A DNA stretch of 64,000 nucleotides from Ananas comosus (Eukaryota; Streptophyta; Magnoliopsida; Poales; Bromeliaceae), in NCBI RefSeq assembly GCF_001540865.1, contig NC_033621.1:23055279-23119278 (forward strand), written 5' to 3'. Position 1 is the stretch's first letter. Each line of letters starts with the position of its first letter. Positions 49,289 through 61,600 of this stretch are shown here, piece after piece. The position numbers and the translations under genes were made by a program. The notes beneath the pieces are model-generated. The model saw only the letters and a program-made list of their open reading frames with translations, did no database searches and had not been told where the DNA came from.

Positions 49289-49441
49289 TCAACTTTTTTT
49301 CTTTTTTGAGAGTTCTTTTATTTTATTTAGAAATAAACTTAGCTAGAAATATGAGAATCAATTAGGATTCGAATTTGGAAGGTATCTCGGGTATCAACCA
49401 CCAAGCCCTTTGCCACTTGTGCTAGAGACTGTTGGTAAGGT
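49289..49441 (-). mobile_element. tRNA-derived SINE, diverged copy
   Basis: Same head (complement of TTTGCCACTTGTGCTAGAG and GGATTCGAATTTGG) and AAATAAACTTAGCTAG segment as the copy at 48895-49073, but without the GGTAGC hairpin tail. Poly(T) on the left marks the tail. Confidence 0.75.
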
Positions 49442-49856
49442 AAAAATTTTTCGAACAATCAAATTTAGACTTATTAGCGAATATAAATTCCATAAACTCG
49501 TAGTTTATATTTCACGTGAAATTACTCTCATATGTGACTCTTAAAATTTCCACACGAATTTTGTGTGCTTTGTTATTATTTAACCAAGGGGGCTTATTAT
49601 TTTGATTTTATTAAAAGGCTTTCGTACTCATAATAGCAGCCCGTGAGGGAATCACATGATCCAAAACTTTTGTCCACTTCAACGTTAAACTTTTTTATTG
49701 TCTAATTTAGACTAAAAATGGCTAAATTACAAAATTTTGGTGATCAAACTATCAGGCGGGTGATTATTTGATTTTCAAATTTTAATTTATTATAATTTCT
49801 AGTCGAAACTGTGTAAGCTGTTGCAGTTAAATTCCACAACTTAATATAGTTGACTA

Positions 49857-50098
49857 AGGCTTAGTTGGGTATTGATCTCTATCTAACGCTATTATATAAA
49901 ATGGAGTTGAGAAAAAAGCATATAGGGATATGCTTCTGCGTTCTCCAGTGGGACCGTAAAAAATATATCGTAACCAACTCATCGCGATATGCGGAACGCA
50001 TGCAATATTACGTACGGAAACAAACAGGGTATTTTTCTAACGTATTTTCTCACCGCACGTAATGCAATCTCTCCGCAATCCCAAACGAAGCATAATAA
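49857..50098. mobile_element. Short MITE-like element
   Basis: Ends resemble inverted repeats: GGCTTAGTTGGGTATTG on the left, and GCAATCCCAAACGAAGC on the right. The interior is non-coding. This end structure is common in plant non-autonomous DNA transposons. Confidence 0.5.
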
Positions 50099-50139
50099 GT
50101 AATGTGTCATCTCAAAATATTGTAGAAAAACTGTTACGA

Positions 50140-50235
50140 CCCGTTTGGTTCGGCCCGCTATTTTGTGGGTCAGAATAGGCCCAGCCTGGTCTATTGGGCT
50201 TGATTGGGCCTACTGTTGGGCCGGCTTTATCTTTA
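50140..50235. mobile_element. Possible LTR fragment
   Basis: Begins TGTTACGACCC, a frequent plant LTR start, followed by GGCCC-rich words (GGGCTTGATTGGGCC). No second LTR or internal domain is seen, so this is weak. Confidence 0.25.
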
Positions 50236-50439
50236 ATACGATAATAATATAATAATCTATTTGGGTATGATATAAAACACTAAGTTTCTGTTTGGATGCA
50301 TAAATATCTTATTAGATATATTTCTATAATTTATATTTGATAGAAGAAAAGTATAATCAAAGTCTGAAATTAAATACTATATTCGATTTTTAAGCTATTT
50401 GTTAGTATAAAATCAATCATCTCGTAGATGAGATATGCT

Positions 50440-50965
50440 TCTTTTTTTTTTTTTGAGAAAAAGGTAGCGCGCTACCTGTTTCATTCAATAAGAGAGATGA
50501 ACTAAGCGTACAAGGTGGAAGCAACTTAGGCTCCCGGCAAAAATCGAATAAGAAAGAACAAGAAAGAAAAAGAAAGAAAAAAGATCAGAGGGAGATAAAG
50601 GGGAGAGAAAAAAAACGGGTTACAAAAGCAAGATCCAAGAGTTAAACAGGGTTAAAACTCTGTCCGAGGCTCTGACGATGTTGGGAAGATTCAAGAAGAA
50701 GACAAAACTGTTTCGCTCGATCCAGACGACCCACCAAGTAGCCGCTAGCTTGGTTAAACCTTTAGCTCTTATAGTGGCGTTGGGGATTTGTGATAGTAAG
50801 TTTCAGAGATCTTGGATGTCCTCGCCCGAAGCGTTGTTCGGTATCTCAGCTAGTCGGAGAAGAAGAAATCGGACGAAAACGCAATTGTAGAAAAAATGAT
50901 CGCAGCTTTTCAAGGAAAGTGCACAGAAGACGCAACTAGGTTCCACTTTGATCCATCGATTGGTG
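50440..50965 (-). mobile_element. 5'-truncated L1-type LINE with target duplication
   Basis: Minus-strand translation shows the zinc-binding tail of a non-LTR reverse transcriptase (CVFC...DHFFYNC pattern). It is followed by non-coding 3' UTR, GAAACAGGTAGCGCGCTACC and poly(A). A 15-bp target duplication with one mismatch (TAGATGAGATATGCT / TAGATAAGATATGCT) lies at 50425-50439 and 50966-50980. The element is dead: only about 525 bp remain. Confidence 0.85.
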
Positions 50966-50980
50966 TAGATAAGATATGCT

Positions 50981-51305
50981 ATTATAATAAAATATAACTT
51001 CCAAACAAGGACCAACCTACTAAAAAATTATAAATTTTAGACCCGGAAAAAAACAGTGGGTTACCTAATTGAAAATTTGAAAAAGTATTGGGACCAGTGG
51101 TGTAATTAACTATGCTAAGGGAAACATAAACGGTAGGGATTCAATTGAAAAAACTATAAAATTCTAAAATTGTATTTAGAATTTTAGGATTTTGGGATTC
51201 AATTTAAAAGAATTTATTATTATAAAGAAAAAGAGAAAAAGAAAGTGAAAGAAAGGAGTGGATGTAGGAGGCCGATGTGCTCTTCTGTGGTGGACCCTTT
51301 TTCTA

Positions 51306-51340
<35 letters not shown>

Positions 51341-51594
51341 GAAAAACTAAAAAAAAAAAGAAAAAAAAAAGTAAAAGATAGATAAAGAAAAAGAAAATGA
51401 AAAAGAAAAGACAAACGAGACGCCCAAAATTCTCTCCTTTCTCTCTCTCTTCCACAACGCAGATACGCACACTCTCTCTATTTCTCTCTGCGTGTGTGTG
51501 TGTGTGTGTGTGTGTGTGAGGGATTTGGGGGTTGAGATTCGAATGGGGGATCCGGCGATGATCGCCGGGATCCGGTGATGGGCGGCCGCCGCCG
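50981..51594. other. CCCH gene upstream region with microsatellites
   Basis: Contains (AAT)n at 51307-51341, purine-rich DNA, and from about 51434 a CT-rich leader with (TG)n at 51491-51519. No TATA box is evident. Confidence 0.5.
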
Positions 51595-54500
51595 ATGGAA
51601 TTCGCCGCCGCCGCCGCCGCCGCCGCAGCAGCAGCCGCGAGGCAGATGCGCGGCGCGAGGGCGGAAGTAGTGGCGGCGGGTGTGGATGCCTCGTCGTCGG
51701 CGCTCGATGAAGAAGGTTGGGGTTGGAGGGTTAGGGATTCTGGATGTTGTTGTGCTACTCTACTCTCTTCTCGAATTTGGGGTCTTTCTTTTTTCGGGGG
51801 GGTGATTTTTTTAGGGTTTTATTCGCTAGAGTGTGGTCGGAGAGGGGAAATTTAGTCGTTTGTTTTACCATTGAATTGTTGCGTTTGTGTTGATGGAAAG
51901 GTCGATTTTTTAAATTGGAATTATCTATATTTTTTAACTAAATCTCAATCGGTGCCTTTCTCTTTTTCTTTTTTTTTAAAAAATAAAAATCGCGTGGTTA
52001 ATTTGGTTTAGGCTTTGGTAATTAGTGCCCTTTTTATTTTGGCTCTATTTTTTTGATTGCATAGGTTGTCGTTTCGTGTAGTTTCGTTTTGTTTGTGTGG
52101 GAGTATGAAAAAAAAAGAAGAAAAAACCCTCTTTTTAATCCATTTCCGGCGCCAAAATTAATTACTCTGTATTTGTTACAGAGGAAAAGCAATTCCATGA
52201 GGCAATTTCTAAACGGATCATCAGGATATTAATAACCTGTAAATATTAAAACTTGAGATAATGTAGTAGTAGAAGTATTGAGATCGCCATCACTATAGTG
52301 CATAAAAGTAGGAATCTTTATAATGTTACTATGATTCTAAGTACGCATGTCGATTTATTCATCGGATGGATGCTTTTGCAGAGATACTGTGGCAGATGAA
52401 CATGAGAGGGAGCGAATCGATGGAATACGGAACTTATCCCGAGCGTCCGGGCGAGCCAGACTGTGCTTATTACCTCAGGACTGGCCTCTGCAGGTTCGGC
52501 ATGACTTGCCGATATAACCATCCTCCAGACAGAAGGCTGGTAACTTCAATTGCTTCCGCTTTCTCGTAAAGTTGCAGCTTCATTCGGAAAATGCCTTCTT
52601 TATGTGAATTCGTTTGATAAACTGTATGTAGCGTAATTGGCATGATTCCGTTTTGAGTTAGTCGTAGAATCTCTCAGAATGATCTTTGCATTCGGTCACT
52701 GCCTTGTTAGTTACTTAGTTATGATCCGTCTCGTTGAATATATCAGGCCATTGCTGCTGCAAGTATGAAGGGAGGATACCCCGAAAGAGTAGGACAACCC
52801 GAATGTCAGGTAACTGTTAATATCCCTCTGATCTTCTAAATTGAAAGGTGACAGCTTGCTCCTTGATAACGGTAACGAAGTCCAATAATGGACAATGATC
52901 TGATCGTTATAATTGAAGTTGTATTATAATGGCATGTGAATAATAAGTGGATGAATGCGTATGTCACCGGCAGTAAGCATCATAGGTTATTATAAGCTGC
53001 TGAAGGGAAAGTGCTACACTAAGGATAGCTTTGGCTCGATATGCGGTACATCGTGCTATTGATAATTAGCCAATCAGTTTGGATTGGCCTTTGAAGTGTG
53101 CAGATGCTGTCCTGCTGATGCTTTTGGGCATGGCATATTAAGATTGCAATTATCATTTCCATGGAGTGTAGCGAGTAGTAAGAGCTTTCCTTTATATTAA
53201 TGTGTTAACTGATGGTGATTCTATAGGTTAGAGAGCTTATAAAACTATTAGAATATGAGCAGCGGTAGCATTGGATGTTTCTCTATCAAATATCAGGTTC
53301 CATAAACTTCGAGTAGCGTCTTGTTACTATATTATGCATGCTGTAACTTGATTTTGTGCTTTGACCACTCTCAGGCCTTAAAGCTGACATTTGCTCAATC
53401 CGCTTTTTGTAGTATTATTTGAAGACTGGGACATGCAAATTTGGAGCTACATGTAAATTTGACCACCCTAGAGATAAGGCTGGAATTGCCAGCAGAGTTC
53501 AATTAAGCATATTAGGATTCCCACTTCGTCCGGTTTGTGATTGCTATCCGCTATTGCATCTTTTATTTGTTTACTACTCCCAAAAATCTTACTAATGGTC
53601 ACTTTATATTCTGTAAAGGGATTTCCTGCTGCCTATTAACCTAATCATACTCATTGTAGAACGAGAAGGAGTGCGCATATTATTTAAGAACTGGACAGTG
53701 TAAGTTTGGGAACACTTGTAAATTCCATCATCCGCAACCGTCTAATGCAGTGGTTTCGTTACGTGGTTCTCCTATTTATCCTTCTGTACATTCGCCTACG
53801 AGTCCGGTTCAGCAGTCTTATCCTGGGGGTTTAACAAGCTGGCCTTTGTCGAGAGCTTCTTTTATTGCTAGCCCTCGATGGCAAGGCCCTTCGAGTTACG
53901 CTCATCTTATTCTACCTCAGGGGTTGGTTCAAGTACCCAACTGGAACACCTATCCAGTAAGCCTTTTATCCCTTTATGCTTGTGCTGTGGTTTGTTTATC
54001 TTCTTTAAATAGCAACTTAATCCAAGGAATGTTTTGCTTGACTATCGAAACTTATCGACGTTTGTCACAGTTTCTTCGCCAGTAACTGACCTTTCGCACT
54101 ACTTTACTGTTGACTAAGAAAGTGATTAATTTGCTATTCTTTTTTTTTTTTTTTCTTCACTTTTCGTTTGCAATTTTGCCTTATTTTTATTGTAAACTCG
54201 GCTGCTTAGCAGTTGAGGCGCAAGTCTCAAAATGGCTGATTGTCGAGGGGTCTCTGTACATTTTTACCTTTTTTCCTTTGACCCATATGCCGGCTTTAGG
54301 TCCTGGTCTTTTCCCTTTCTCTTTTCGTTGCATATTTCGTAATTTTAGATACATTTTCAAGGTGTTTGTAATGTTAATAATAGCATCAGACTATCAATAT
54401 TTATCTCTGAAATTTTCTTCTTTGCAATGCTCCTAGTCATATCGCCCGGTGTAAGAACGACAGAAACTTATCTTCATTTATATTTCTTCATTCAAGCTAT

Positions 54501-55298
54501 ACATTGGTCCTAAAATCTTCGTATTTCTTTCTCGCCAACCCAAGTTCTTTCGAGTTCAGTGAAAACTTTTACTACTAATACTTACCTCTCAAGGGACAAT
54601 TGGGATCTGTTTCATCTTCGGAGAATCGGCAACAATCATCAGGAAATGTTCAATTATATGGAACTTCTAACCAGAGTGAACCCAGCGGAGGACCGATTGG
54701 ACAATCCGACTCGATGCCTTTGGTTCAGTTTGGGTTGCAGAGGGAGAGTGTGTTTCCTGAGAGGCCCGACCAACCGGACTGCCAATTTTACATGAAAACC
54801 GGCGACTGTAAGTTCGGTGCGTCTTGCAAGTTCCATCATCCTAGGGAGAGGTTAGTTCCTGCTCCAAATTGCGTGCTGAGTCCGCTAGGCCTCCCGCTGC
54901 GCCCGGTAAGGACCCTTCCTTCTGTATATTCTTTCTTATTAAATAGTGAAGAACTCTAGATCAAGTTGAACCTGCTACATCATCTAAGAACTCTCTGTGT
55001 CGAACATTGAGTTGTGCTTCAGTGATTGAATTCTGATTGTTGTTTCTCTTTTTTTTCCCCCCTATCATCTCAGGGAGAACAATTATGTGTGTTTTATTCT
55101 CGTTACGGTATATGTAAATTTGGGCCGAATTGCAAATTCGACCATCCCATGCCGGCTCCCATGGGGATCTACGCATACAGCGTCTCGACACCGTCGGCCT
55201 CAGCCAACGCCCCGGCAGTCCGACGTCTGCTGGGGTCGCCGTCAGGACCTTCAGAGTCTCAGCAAATGGCTTCCGCCGACGACAACGGCTCTGGATAG
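51595..55298 (+). CDS. Five-finger CCCH zinc-finger protein, ZFN1-like
   Basis: Nucleic-acid-binding protein of the plant ZFN family. Seven exons: 51595-51715, 52382-52539, 52747-52809, 53413-53532, 53660-53956, 54594-54905, 55074-55298; all phases fit and give 431 aa. Five C-x8-C-x5-C-x3-H fingers occur at about residues 68-87, 113-132, 159-178, 316-335 and 362-381, arranged three plus two around a Ser/Pro/Gln-rich linker as in Arabidopsis ZFN1. The N-terminus has a poly-Ala run (GCC repeats) from residue 4, and the second finger's first Cys is split from the rest by an intron. AATAAA at 55555-55560 is a likely poly(A) signal. Confidence 0.94.
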
Positions 55299-55845
55299 GG
55301 AGATTGCGCAAGCCTCTTTGCGCACCACAAACTCGATGACACCAGTGCGTGTAAATTATGTCTTCTTCAATGCTGAAGATGTACAGTTTTCTCTTCTCTT
55401 CTTCTTCTTCTTATTTTTGTCCTATAAGAGGGGCTAAACTATAAGTTGCTACACATAATAGAACCCTAACTTGAGGGGGGTGTGTTTACTGTAACTTCAG
55501 TGTCCCTTTATGCTGATAGAGCTGCATTTGCATGTGTTCCATTTTTGAATGAAAAATAAAGAAAAAAAGATTAAAAGTACTGGTCTTTTTCTTCTTTTTT
55601 TATCTTTTTCGTAACTCAAGCTCTTCAAATTAGTTAAAACTCAAGCTGTTCAAGATCTTCTCATACATTGTAACATGGGTAAGTTAGAGGTAAAAAATAT
55701 ACAACAAAAAGAAGAAGAGAAGAAACAAGAGTAGCTTCCAAAATATTAGCTGTTTGTTTACTTGGTCCCCTTACTTTTCTGCTGCTTAGCTGCAAAGAGA
55801 AGCAACCAAAAGCTTAAGAACAACTTAATTGATTAGAGAGAGAGA
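55299..55845. other. Convergent spacer between CCCH gene and unidentified gene
   Basis: CCCH 3' UTR to about 55580, then AT-rich sequence that is probably the 3' UTR of the minus-strand gene. Nothing else seen. Confidence 0.5.
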
Positions 55846-56614
55846 TTAACCTAATCTCCTTTTAGCCTCAGATTTTGCAAAAAACTCCCTCCACTCATCT
55901 GTTAAGACAAAAACAACCTCCTCCTCTTCTTCTTCTATCTCCTCATGCTCTTTCACTCCCTCTTGTTGGAGCCTGATCAAGGTGGATATAAAATAAATGT
56001 AGTTAGGAAACTTTTACAATTAGCAGTGTTTATTACAATGTAGCTTAATTATTTGATCAATTTTCATTGTTGGATATCAATCGAGCCACCTACGAGGCAT
56101 GCCCCCACTGTTTCCATTGATGAACCCCCCCCACCCCCCCCCCGCCTCGTAAAAATCCATCGCAAGCAAAATCAACACCCAGAACTCAAGAGATTCGGGG
56201 ATGAGGCGACGGTGATCGACCTCAAAAAGAACTAGACGAGGTATGAGGCGGTTTGAGACATACCCAGCTGCCGAAAAGCCGGCTTTTTCTGCGGCGCGCC
56301 GTGTTCGCGAAGCTCCGGACCTCCTGGTCCAGCTGGGGCAGGAGATACGCTGTTGGTAAGGAGGAGGAGGAGGAAGAAAGGAGGAAATGGAGCTGTAGGG
56401 TGGTGGTGGTGGTGGTGGTGGTGTGGTGGTGGTGGTGGTGAGGAGGGAGCAAGGATGGTTTTGTGAATGCAAGGGGAGAGGTGGAGAAGGGGAGGTGGGT
56501 GTGGGGAAATGGCCAAATGTGTGATGGTGGAGGAGAAGTGGTGGTGGTGGTGGTGGTGGTGGTGGAGAGAAGATGGTGGTGGTGTGGTGGGGTTGAAAAT
56601 CTTGGTGGTTGCAT
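55846..56614 (-). CDS. Unidentified two-exon gene, His/Thr/Ser/Pro-rich N-terminus
   Basis: I do not recognise the family. Exon 1 (56614-56264) starts MQPPRFSTPPHHHH and is dominated by CAC/ACC repeats giving His and Thr runs. It ends with a conserved-looking segment (AYLLPQLDQEVRSFANTARR, RKSRLFGSW) before a GTATGT donor. Exon 2 (55972-55846) follows a GATCAG acceptor and encodes LQQEGVKEHEEIEEEEEVVF, VLTDEWREFFAKSEAKRRLG, stop. The exon 2 frame requires two bases from exon 1, which fits a different exon 1 frame than the one starting at 56614. Either the N-terminal frame call is wrong or there is an indel in the repeats. The DEWREFFAKSEAKRRLG end looks like real, selected protein. Confidence 0.55.
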
Positions 56615-58340
56615 CTCAAAGTTTTGGGAGGATTGGAAGCTCAAGGGCTTCTTCTAGGGTTTGGGCAATGGCTGCCTATTTCTGTGAGGATTTTTTCTTT
56701 TTTAAGGGAAAAGTTCAAATATGTCCTGCCGTTTTGACATCTCTTATTTTAGTATCATATGATGTTAAAGTATTATTATTTCTTGTATTTTGTAATTTTA
56801 TTTTATTTTTTTTTTTTTTTTTTTTTTTTTTTTCGTTAAATCAGTGACAAAATTAAAACTAAAAGATATTAAAGTGAATATTTAATAAACTATAGGTAGG
56901 TATCTAAAGTTTTTTCGTATATAATTTAACAAAAAATTAACAAAGGTCGACGAGAGAGAAAAATGAAATCATATAGTACTAAATTGATATACTTTAAACT
57001 GTAAAGTATTAAAGTGAGCAAATGCGAAATCACAAGTGGTATTTGAAGTTTATTTTTTTTTTCTTTACGATAATCCTATAAAAATTGCTATATATTTGTC
57101 AAATAATTTTTTCAAAAATTTATTTGGCTAACTAATCTGAGAATTATTTATCGCCTTTAGAAAAGTGTGAATAATCATTCGGCGTCTGTAGAAAGCGGTG
57201 AGCATTTTTGTGAGGTTGTTAAAATTATACGAAAATTATTATAATTTCTATGTGATTGTTAAAATTTTATGAATATATTGTTAGGATATCTTAGGTTATT
57301 AAAATTATATGCGATTTATTAAAATTTTTATGTGAACGTTAAAATTATATACAAGAAAAGAAATAAATAATAAATCATTTTTCTCTTTTTTTTAAGGGAA
57401 AGACAGTGGACCGTCTTTAAAGAATAAGAAAAAGACGGTGAAAAGACGATAAATGATTCACTGTCTTCTATATTATATTAAACACAGTAGATGATTGATT
57501 GTTTTTTTAATTATTTTTCTCACTTTGACAAAATAAAGTTATTTGATTAAATAATTTTTTTACAAAGCTATTTGGCCAATTATAAATTTTTAAAAGATTA
57601 AAATAAAAAAAGTCCTTTATGTGCGCGTCACTTGACTCACTTCCAAGGCTCACTCATCCAAAAATTATTTTATTCCTGATATACTTAACTCTTTTAATTT
57701 TTCAAACTTAATCACTGCTCGAAATGTTATAACTAAATTAAAAATTTTAATCATATTATATCTTATATATAAAATTATTCTAAATGCTAGGAGTCATAAT
57801 TTTTACCAATTTTTTAAAATAATCCTTACAAAAAATTTAATTGGTCAAATAGCTCTACTAAAATAACACATTTTAGCATTCTACAATTTGCCAAAGATAA
57901 CGCATTTGAACTATGAATAATTTTGGGTTGGATGTCTAATTTTTTTCTATAGTTTGATTTTACTATCCATCAGTTTAATTTATTTGATTTAAATTAGTTA
58001 ATGTCAATTTAACTTCAAAATTCAAATAAGTCGTATGCTTCAATGATTTCGATGTAATTTTTACAACTATAAATTTATTAAAATAAATAATAAATTTAAA
58101 TATTAAAATTAAAAAATTAAAATTAAAATATTATTGACTAATTTAAATTAAATAAATAGTTAAAATGTTAAGCAGTAAGATTAAAATTTGGAAAAGGTTG
58201 GACAAGTGATTTAAAATAGTTCGCTGGTCTATTTTACGGTTTTACCTCCGTGAAATTTACATTTCACTACCCGTAGTTGGTTTCGTTTAAAATTACGTCC
58301 CATCCATTGGCGTTACTCATTACTCAAGAGTACACCCCCC
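56615..58340. other. AT-rich intergenic spacer
   Basis: AT-rich DNA with a long poly(T) run near 56807-56833 and AAATTAAAAT-type repeats around 58080-58140. No gene or clear transposon ends found. Confidence 0.45.
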
Positions 58341-58615
58341 CCCTCATCATTTTATCTTAACCTCTCTCTCTCTCTCTCTCTATCTCTCTTTCGATCGATC
58401 GATCGATCGAGATCCAGAGCCCCTCCCCCTCCTCTCATCTCCCTCTCTCGCTCGTAGATCTCGTCTCTAGGGTTTCCCCTTGCCGGCTCTGGGCCTAGAT
58501 CGCGCGTCTAGGGTTTCCTTACCACCATTCCGCGCTCTCCGATCCATGCCCTAGGGTTTGTGAAGCGAAGGTCGCGAAGCTGGAGCAGCTGAAGACGATC
58601 GGGCGGGAGCTCGCC
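58341..58615 (+). promoter_or_regulatory. AP-4 epsilon leader: CT tract, GATC repeat, telo-boxes, minimal uORF
   Basis: A (CT)n tract (58365-58390) is followed by GATCGATCGATCGATCGA (about 58393-58412). Three TAGGGTTT telo-box words occur at about 58468, 58509 and 58553. An upstream ATG at 58546 is followed by one Pro codon and TAG (58552-58554), a two-codon uORF 70 bases before the main start. Confidence 0.65.
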
Positions 58616-61600
58616 ATGGGCTCCCAGGGCGGCTGGGGCCAGACGAAGGAGTTCCTGGACCTGGTGAAGTCGATCGGCGAGGCGCGGTCCAAGGCCGAGG
58701 AGGACCGGATCGTGCTCCGCGAGATCGACACCCTCCGCCGCCGCCTCGCCGACCCCGACGTGCCCCGCCGCCGCATGAAGGAGTACCTCATCCGCCTCGT
58801 CTACGTCGAGATGCTCGGCCACGACGCCTCCTTCGGCCACATCCACGCCGTCAAGATGACCCACGACGAGTCCCTCGCCGTCAAGCGCACCGGCTACCTC
58901 GCCGTCACCCTCTTCCTCAGCGACGACCACGACCTCATCATCCTCATCGTCAACACCATCCAGAAGGACCTCCGATCCGACAACTACCTCGTCGTCTCCG
59001 CCGCCCTCGTCGCCGTCTGCAAGCTCATCAACGAGGAGACCATCCCCGCGGTGCTGCCGCAGGTCGTCGAGCTGCTCGGCCACCCCAAGGAGGCCGTCAG
59101 GAAGAAGGCTGTCATGGCGCTGCATCGCTTCTACCAGCGCTCCCCCGCGTCCGTCGCCCATCTCGTCTCCAACTTCAAGAAGGTACGCCACCCATCAAAT
59201 TGCGCATTCCTGCTCATAAAGGTGCAATCTTTCGTAATCCTTCCTTTATGAAATGAAAATGTGCATGTAATGGGCGCGAACTACTATTAGATTTAGGGCT
59301 GTGGTGTTGATGATAACTTGCTTGTGATTTTATGAGCCCAAGTTTTCGTATTTCTGATTATTGCAGAAGTTATGCGACCCTGACCCGGGAGTGATGGGCG
59401 CGACGCTTTGTCCGCTTTTCGATCTTATTAGTGCGGATACGAACTCGTACAAGGATTTGATCGTCAGTCTTATCAGCATTCTCAAACAAGTTGCTGAAAG
59501 ACGGCTGCCGAAGACTTACGACTACCATCAGATGCCGGCACCATTTATTCAGGTACTATGATGGCGTAATCTATTATATTGTTTATGTTTATTCTTTAGA
59601 AAATTTTCATCTTCCTATTGTGGTTTACTGTCGTCTACAGATAAAACTACTAAAAATACTCGCATTGCTCGGTAGTGGCGATAAGGAAGCAAGCGGACAC
59701 ATGTATACCGTCTTGGGCGACATTTTCAGGAAAGCCGAACATTCGACCAACATTGGTAACGCCATATTGTATGAGTGCATCTGCTGTGTTTCATCCATCT
59801 ATCCCAACCCCAAGTCAATAGAGGCTGCTGCTGCAGCTACATCGAAATTTCTGAAGGTTCATTGCTAGCATTTGATCTGCAGTGGTTTTTTTTTTTTCCT
59901 TTTCTTTTTGTCCTTCTTTTGGAACTTACACATCCATGCATTTCCATATCTTTACAGAGTGAAAGTCACAACCTGAAATATATGGGCATTGATGCTCTTA
60001 GTCGACTAATAAAGATTAATCCCGATATTGCTGAAGAACACCAACTGGCTGTTATTGATTGCCTAGAGGTATGGATCAGTCTCTTTATTCCAAGAATATG
60101 CTCGTTCTTTTAGGTTTGCCCATGGTTGTGGTTCTAAAAGATAAAGAATTAAGGCTACTATATATTGTATGCAATGTCTTCAATAATGAATAGTGTAGAC
60201 AATCTTAAACGATCGTACTGCAAATGATATCTGATCTCAGGGGTCCTTTTCTCAGTAAAAACGACAAGGACCAAGCAATTGTAATCTTTAAGAAGATTCA
60301 GGCACACAGTCTGAGTGAGAACTACGTTTTGATCATGTATTTGCTTGTGTAGAAGCTTACCGTGCTCCTTTTGGAAATGCCTTCGTTTTTATATTTCGAT
60401 ACAAGCATATTGATTTTGGTGAACTGCTTCTGGTTGCTATGTATGTTATGAGCAGGATCCTGATGATACCCTGAAGCGCAAGACTTTTGAATTACTTTAC
60501 AAAATGACAAAGTCCACTAATGTTGAAGTAATAGTTGATCGTATGATTGACTACATGATAAGCATCAATGATAGCCATTACAAGACAGAAATAGCTTCAC
60601 GCTGTGTTGAGCTTGCTGAGCAATATGCACCGAGCAACCAATGGTTTATCCAGGTAGGTGCCAAGAACTATTTTCTTGCTTCATTGGTTTGGTAATTTCA
60701 TATATACTATATTTTGTCTAATCTTTATGATTAGTGCCTCTAATAAGTTTACTTTACAGACCATGAATAAGGTCTTTGAGCATGCAGGTGATCTTGTGAA
60801 TATCAGAGTGGCGCATAATTTAATGCGATTAATAGCTGAAGGATTCGGAGGGGAAGATGAAAGTGCTGACAGTCAACTGAGATCGTCAGCTGTATGTATT
60901 ACCTATATCACCTGCATATAAACAATTAAGTGCATTAACCATGTTTCAGCTTTTAGATTGGAAAGCTTAGCCTATTCTCTGTTTCATTGTCTTATTCGTT
61001 TTCTTTTGCATTTACTCTCCAGTTGTTTTTTTTTCCTAATGCAATTGTAGCTTGACTCTTCTTTTTTCTCCCAATACAGGTTGATTCATATCTACGCATT
61101 CTTGGGGAGCCAAAACTTCCATCTGTTTTTCTACAAGTATTCACCTGTTATTTATATCCTTTTCCTTTTTGTCCACCTTGATCTGATAAATTTGTTTTCT
61201 ATTTTGTACTTCAAAATCTTCATTGATATATTTTTGTTGAAGTTCAGGTAATATGCTGGGTTTTGGGGGAATATGGAACAGCCGATGGGAGGTACTCTGC
61301 TTCTTATATAATTGGAAAATTATGCGACGTAGCAGAGGCCCATTTAAGTGATGACACTGTAAAGGTATTTGCATCTTTGTGTATGACGTGGAGTTTTTTG
61401 CTTGTATACTTCATTTAAGCAGTTTCTTTCTCTTTCTGAGAGAACAATGTTACCTTGCTTTGTGTCCCTTTCATCTTCAGTTCTGTAAATCATTTATTAT
61501 TGTCGTATGTAAGGTGTATGCCACTAAGCCGATGAAGGAACACAAAGCGATAATCATGCAATACTTGTGAATCATTGTTAGTCAATGTAAAGAAAGTTCC

